Positions 13,048 through 16,152 of a stretch of DNA of 16,152 bases are shown piece by piece (within the stretch, counting starts at the first letter, position 1; the number at the start of each line of letters is the position of its first letter). Origin of the DNA: Candidatus Geothermarchaeota archaeon (lineage in GTDB: Archaea; Thermoproteota; Nitrososphaeria; Geothermarchaeales; JDFR-13); contig WAMZ01000161.1 in the NCBI GenBank assembly GCA_015522055.1, positions 1 to 16,152 of the forward strand, in the 5' to 3' direction. A model generated the notes under the pieces. That model did not search any database. It was given only the letters and a program-made list of their open reading frames with translations, and had not been told where the DNA came from. Both the position numbers and the translations under genes were made by a program.

Positions 13048-13057
13048 CTTTATAAGA
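13048..13057 (+). promoter_or_regulatory. Promoter of the aIF1A-rio1-KH-top6B cluster
   Basis: CTTTATAAGA predicts transcription start near 13080 and a leader that keeps the strong GGAGAGGTGA ribosome-binding site (13091-13100). A second AT-rich element at 13067-13077 (AATTTATATTT) would start transcription inside that site and is less likely. The rest of the 12940-13106 gap is AT-rich and holds ATGTAAATAT twice (12942-12951 and 12996-13005). I see no RNA gene there. Confidence 0.5.
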
Positions 13058-13106
13058 CATCGCTATAATTTATATTTAGGACGCTCGGGGGGAGAGGTGA
13101 ATATAT

Positions 13107-13421
13107 ATGGGTAAGAGGAAGATATTGTCTGAAAAGGATTTGAAGGATACACCCCTCCCAAGTGAGGGGCAGATACTAGGTGTAGCGAAGAAAATAATGG
13201 GTGGAGGAAACGTACTAGTAGCATGTGCAGATGGTAAAGAGAGGATATGTCGAATACCTGGGAAACTCAGGAAGAGGGTCTGGATAAGGGTCGGAGACGC
13301 AGTATTAGTAGAGCTATGGGGCTTCCAGAACGATAAAAGAGGAGACATCGTGGGGAGATATACGAGGGCCCAGAAGCAATGGCTGATCGACAACGGCTAC
13401 CTACCAGAGTGGCTAGGCTGA
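13107..13421 (+). CDS. eif1A: Translation initiation factor aIF1A
   Basis: OB-fold factor that binds the A site of the small ribosomal subunit during initiation, homologous to eIF1A and bacterial IF1. It has 104 residues, normal for archaea. The core is EGQILGVAKKIMGGGNVLVACADGK, RICRIPGKLRKRVWIRVGDAVLVELW and DKRGDIVGRYTRAQKQWL, with the conserved basic IPGKLRKRVWI segment that contacts rRNA. The N-terminus MGKRK is basic, and the acidic C-terminal tail of eukaryotic eIF1A is absent. The ATG at 13107 follows GGAGAGGTGA by six bases. It is first in the cluster, with rio1 starting seven bases after its stop. Confidence 0.96.
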   Translation: MGKRKILSEKDLKDTPLPSEGQILGVAKKIMGGGNVLVACADGKERICRIPGKLRKRVWIRVGDAVLVELWGFQNDKRGDIVGRYTRAQKQWLIDNGYLPEWLG

Positions 13422-13428
13422 ATCGGAA

Positions 13429-14217
13429 ATGGATATAGAGGAGAAGGCACTCAAGAAGCTGGAGCAGAGACTATATAGATATATTAAGGAGTATAAGTTT
13501 AGGGAAAAGGATATCGACGAGAGGGAGACCGAGGAGGAGGTATTCGACGAGAATACCCTAAAAACACTATATGAATTATCCAATGAAGGCGTAATAAACG
13601 AGTTATATGGAGTGGTATCAGCCGGCAAGGAGTCAAGGGTATATGCAGGATTGGATGGCGAGGGAAACCCAATAGCGATCAAGATATTCCTAATCCAGAC
13701 AGCAGAGTTTAGGAAGGGAAGGATGAAATATATAATTGGGGACCCCAGGTTCGAGTCGGTGGGTAGATCAATGCATAAAATCGTATATTTATGGACACAG
13801 AAGGAGTTTAGGAACCTAAAGGTGGCATATGAGGCAGGGGTATACGTACCTAAACCTATAGCCTTCAAAAACAATGTATTGGTAATGGAGTTCATAGGGG
13901 AAGACTTCACACCAGCCCCCCTAATAAAAGACTATAAAAGGGTAACTAACTACATGCTATACCAGATACTAAGGCAGATATACCTTCTATATAACGAGGC
14001 GGAGCTAATCCACACAGACCTAAGCGAATACAACATATTCTACTATAAGAGAAAACCAGTTATATTCGACTTCGGCCAAGCAGTCAGCACCAAACACCCA
14101 ATGGCCGAGACATTCCTAATCAGAGACATATCCAACATACTAAACTTCTTCAGAAACAGGGGTGTCGAGGTAGATATAACAGTAGATGAGGTTCTAGAGT
14201 ATATCAAGGGTGGTTGA
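13429..14217 (+). CDS. rio1: RIO1-type serine/threonine protein kinase/ATPase
   Basis: Atypical kinase/ATPase acting in late maturation and recycling of the small ribosomal subunit. It has 262 residues. An N-terminal helical, charged extension (about 1-55) precedes the modified P-loop VVSAGKESRVYAG (62-74). Other features are the ATP-binding Lys in AIKIF (K84 or nearby), the RIO flexible loop with FRKGRMKYIIGDPRF (about 94-108), the hinge VLVMEFIGEDF, the catalytic HTDLSEYNI (D197, N202) and the metal-binding IFDFGQAV (D214). The DFGQAV form identifies RIO1 rather than RIO2, and no winged-helix domain of RIO2 type is present. No clear Shine-Dalgarno motif precedes the ATG at 13429, so translation probably depends on the upstream aIF1A. 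The Dim2-like gene follows three bases after its stop. Confidence 0.95.
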   Translation: MDIEEKALKKLEQRLYRYIKEYKFREKDIDERETEEEVFDENTLKTLYELSNEGVINELYGVVSAGKESRVYAGLDGEGNPIAIKIFLIQTAEFRKGRMKYIIGDPRFESVGRSMHKIVYLWTQKEFRNLKVAYEAGVYVPKPIAFKNNVLVMEFIGEDFTPAPLIKDYKRVTNYMLYQILRQIYLLYNEAELIHTDLSEYNIFYYKRKPVIFDFGQAVSTKHPMAETFLIRDISNILNFFRNRGVEVDITVDEVLEYIKGG

Positions 14218-14220
14218 CAG

Positions 14221-14757
14221 ATGGAGTACAAGATAGGTATGGAGCCTGATAGAATCGGTGTATTAATAGGGAAGAAGGGTGAGGTAAAGAGACGTATAGA
14301 GGAAGCCACCAATACAAAGATAACCGTAGATAGTAACTCAGGCATCGTAACCATAAGCGGCAATAATCTAAGCGACGTCATGACCGCACAAAACATCATC
14401 AAAGCCATAAACTATGGATTCACACCGGATAAGGCATTCAAACTCCTCGACCCCGATTACAGCCTCCACATAATCGATATATATAACTATTTGAAGAAGA
14501 AGGATGAGAATAATTTGAGGAGGGTATTAGGGAGGATAATTGGGGAGAAGGGGAAGACGAGGAGGATACTTGAGGAGACCACCAACACAGACATATCCAT
14601 ATATAGGCACTACGTCGCCGCCATAGGGCTATTCGACGATATCCTGATCCTCGATGAGGCGGTCAAGAAGCTTATCATGGGCCTCCCCCACCGAGTGGTC
14701 TATGAATATCTATATAATGCTAGGAGTATGAGGAGGATGGGGTTAGGAGGATGGTGA
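14221..14757 (+). CDS. KH-domain RNA-binding protein, archaeal Dim2/Pno1 homologue
   Basis: A 178-residue protein with two KH domains. KH1 starts MEYKIGMEPDRIGVLIGKKG (GKKG loop, 17-20) with NTKITVDSNSGIVTISG. KH2 has RVLGRIIGEKGKTRRILEETTN (GEKG loop, 108-111) and DISIYRHYVAAIG, and the basic tail MRRMGLGGW follows. This double-KH architecture is that of Dim2/Pno1, which binds near the 3' end of small-subunit rRNA and helps its final processing; archaeal members have also been linked to aIF2-alpha. Position directly behind rio1 fits, since RIO1 and Dim2 work on the same late pre-40S-type particle. The ATG at 14221 lies three bases past the rio1 stop. The 3' end overlaps top6B by seven bases. 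Confidence 0.93.
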   Translation: MEYKIGMEPDRIGVLIGKKGEVKRRIEEATNTKITVDSNSGIVTISGNNLSDVMTAQNIIKAINYGFTPDKAFKLLDPDYSLHIIDIYNYLKKKDENNLRRVLGRIIGEKGKTRRILEETTNTDISIYRHYVAAIGLFDDILILDEAVKKLIMGLPHRVVYEYLYNARSMRRMGLGGW

Positions 14758-16152
14758 GCGAAGTATTTAGAGAAGCCAGTCCAAGCGAATTCTTCTATAG
14801 AAATAGGCAGTTAGCCGGGTTCTCCAACCCAGCTAGAGCCTTATACACAGCTATAAGGGAACTGTTTGAAAACTCATTAGATGCATGTGAACTACATAGG
14901 ATAAAGCCCCAGATAATGGTCTCACTTAGGAGGGTCGAAGACATAACCAAGACAGTAGGAATATATAAGCTCTATGTCCAGGACAACGGCTCAGGCATAC
15001 CCAAGGAGTATGTTCTAGACGCATTGGGACGCGTCTTCTTCAGCAGCAAATACATCCTCAGGCAGAGTAGAGGGACATTCGGACTCGGCGGCACGATGGC
15101 CATACTATATGCCCAGGCCACCTCAGGTAGGCCAGTGAAGGTAACTACAAGCACAGGCGGGAAGACCGTAGTAAGTTATACATTCAAGATAGATATTAAG
15201 AAAAATAGGCCAAAGATAATCAGGCACAAGAATTACCGAAATAAGGATCGATGGAGAGGGACAATCATAGAGATATATCTAGAAGGAGACTACTCCAGGG
15301 CATCCAGATACATTATCAGCTATTTCAAGGAGACTGCAGCCATAACACCCTACGCAGAAATAACATTCATAGACCCAGATGGAAACCTATACTTCTTCAA
15401 GAGAACCTATAATAAAATGCCCCAGCCACCCAAGGAGACGCTGCCTCATCCACATGGCGTCGATATAGAGACCTTGAAACACCTCATCAACACATCCGAC
15501 GAAAGCCTAACACTCCAAGAATTCCTATCAAGTAAGTTCCACAGGGTGGGCAAGACAACAGCCGCAAGATTCCTCAGATATGCCAAGATTAGACATAACC
15601 TTAGGCTAGGTGAATTGACCGACGCAGATATAGAGAAACTCTATAAGGCACTGCAGAACTACGATAAATTTATCGCACCATCAGCCGACGTCCTAAGCCC
15701 AATAGGAGAGGAGATATTTAGGAGAGGTATAGAGAAGGAGTTCAACCCAGAGTATATAGACGTCGTGACGAGACCCCCATCAAGCTACCAAGGCCACCCA
15801 TTCATAGTAGAGGTTGCCCTCGCCTACGGAGGAGACATCCCCGGAACACCCGGCGACATAACATTATTCAGGTACGCAAATAAGATCCCTCTACTATATG
15901 ACGAAGGGAGCGATGTCTCGACAAAAGTACTCAACAATATCAACATAAATAGTTATAAGAGGCCGGGCGATAAGCCAACAGCATTATTCATCCATATAGC
16001 AAGCACCAAGATACCATTCAAGACCGTGGGTAAGGAGGCTATAGCAGATGTACCCGAGATAGAGAGGGAGATAGAGCTCGCGGTTAGATATTTACTACGG
16101 AGATTCAGTAAATATACAAAGCGTATAATTAGGAGGCTCCACGCCGAGAAGA
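14751..16152 (+). CDS. top6B: DNA topoisomerase VI subunit B (3' end cut by the window)
   Basis: GHKL-type ATPase subunit of the type IIB topoisomerase that relaxes and decatenates DNA with Top6A. The frame stays open for 467 codons to the right edge; full-length proteins are about 530 residues, so roughly 60 are missing. ELFENSLDA carries the base Glu37 and Mg-binding Asn41, DNGSGIP carries Asp78, and GTFGLGGTMAIL (108-119) is the G-rich ATP lid. The middle region (SLTLQEFLSSKFHRVGKTTA) fits the H2TH domain. IASTKIPFKTVGKEAIAD holds the transducer's switch Lys (K420). The ATG at 14751 overlaps the KH gene's stop in ATGGTGA. GTG 14754 is also possible, since GGAGG directly precedes the ATG and is three bases before the GTG. 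top6A is expected beyond the edge but cannot be seen. Confidence 0.96.
   Translation, partial: MVSEVFREASPSEFFYRNRQLAGFSNPARALYTAIRELFENSLDACELHRIKPQIMVSLRRVEDITKTVGIYKLYVQDNGSGIPKEYVLDALGRVFFSSKYILRQSRGTFGLGGTMAILYAQATSGRPVKVTTSTGGKTVVSYTFKIDIKKNRPKIIRHKNYRNKDRWRGTIIEIYLEGDYSRASRYIISYFKETAAITPYAEITFIDPDGNLYFFKRTYNKMPQPPKETLPHPHGVDIETLKHLINTSDESLTLQEFLSSKFHRVGKTTAARFLRYAKIRHNLRLGELTDADIEKLYKALQNYDKFIAPSADVLSPIGEEIFRRGIEKEFNPEYIDVVTRPPSSYQGHPFIVEVALAYGGDIPGTPGDITLFRYANKIPLLYDEGSDVSTKVLNNININSYKRPGDKPTALFIHIASTKIPFKTVGKEAIADVPEIEREIELAVRYLLRRFSKYTKRIIRRLHAEK

Noticed and set aside
12940..13106. Possible small RNA or tRNA gene in the AT-rich gap
   Set aside because: No cloverleaf, no C/D or H/ACA boxes in correct spacing, and no GC-rich stem as expected of structured RNA in a thermophile.

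Overview
The window looks like a chromosomal segment of a thermophilic member of the Thermoproteota (crenarchaeal type). It encodes single-domain archaeal translation factors (aIF2-beta, aIF1A), a RIO1 kinase, an archaeal Dim2-like KH protein, topoisomerase VI subunit B and a two-ring Cdc48/VAT ATPase. Codons such as AGG, ATA and CTA are strongly preferred. Starts often follow GGTG/GAGG Shine-Dalgarno motifs, TTG and GTG starts are common, and TATA boxes lie about 25-40 bases before genes. The genus cannot be fixed from this piece. The first 21 bases are not genomic: positions 3-21 are the Tn5/Nextera mosaic end, so the left edge is a library adapter left on a contig. The right edge cuts a gene.

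Layout. 29-1831: four unrecognised small proteins (two in tandem on minus, one membrane-anchored on plus, one possible thioredoxin-like fold on minus). 1900-3275: homoserine dehydrogenase, divergent from a GYD-domain protein. 3437-6408: a complete four-gene polar amino acid ABC importer (membrane-anchored binding protein, permease, ATPase, permease). 6535-8700: Cdc48/VAT. 8697-12056 (minus): a tightly overlapping operon, read in the order MTAP/PNP-family phosphorylase, MTA/SAH deaminase, S-adenosylhomocysteinase. 12203-12939: aIF2-beta and a DUF424 protein. 13107-16152: aIF1A, RIO1, Dim2-like KH protein and Top6B, probably one transcription unit.

How the genes work together. The minus-strand operon disposes of the two thioether by-products of S-adenosylmethionine use. 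The phosphorylase carries Asn where adenine-specific MTAPs usually carry Asp, so the set may salvage MTA by deamination first (MTA to methylthioinosine to hypoxanthine plus methylthioribose-1-phosphate). The right-hand cluster joins initiation factors with late small-subunit maturation factors (RIO1 and Dim2). Cdc48 ends in an HbYX-like tail and may feed the 20S proteasome.

I found no tRNA or rRNA genes, CRISPR array, insertion sequence or prophage. No gene-free stretch exceeds 300 bases; the longest gaps (3276-3436, 6409-6534, 12057-12202, 12940-13106) hold promoters, T-tracts and AT-rich inverted repeats. I see no clearly new multi-gene system. The best leads are the methylthioinosine-type salvage operon, the possible class III signal peptide on the binding protein, and the DUF424 association.
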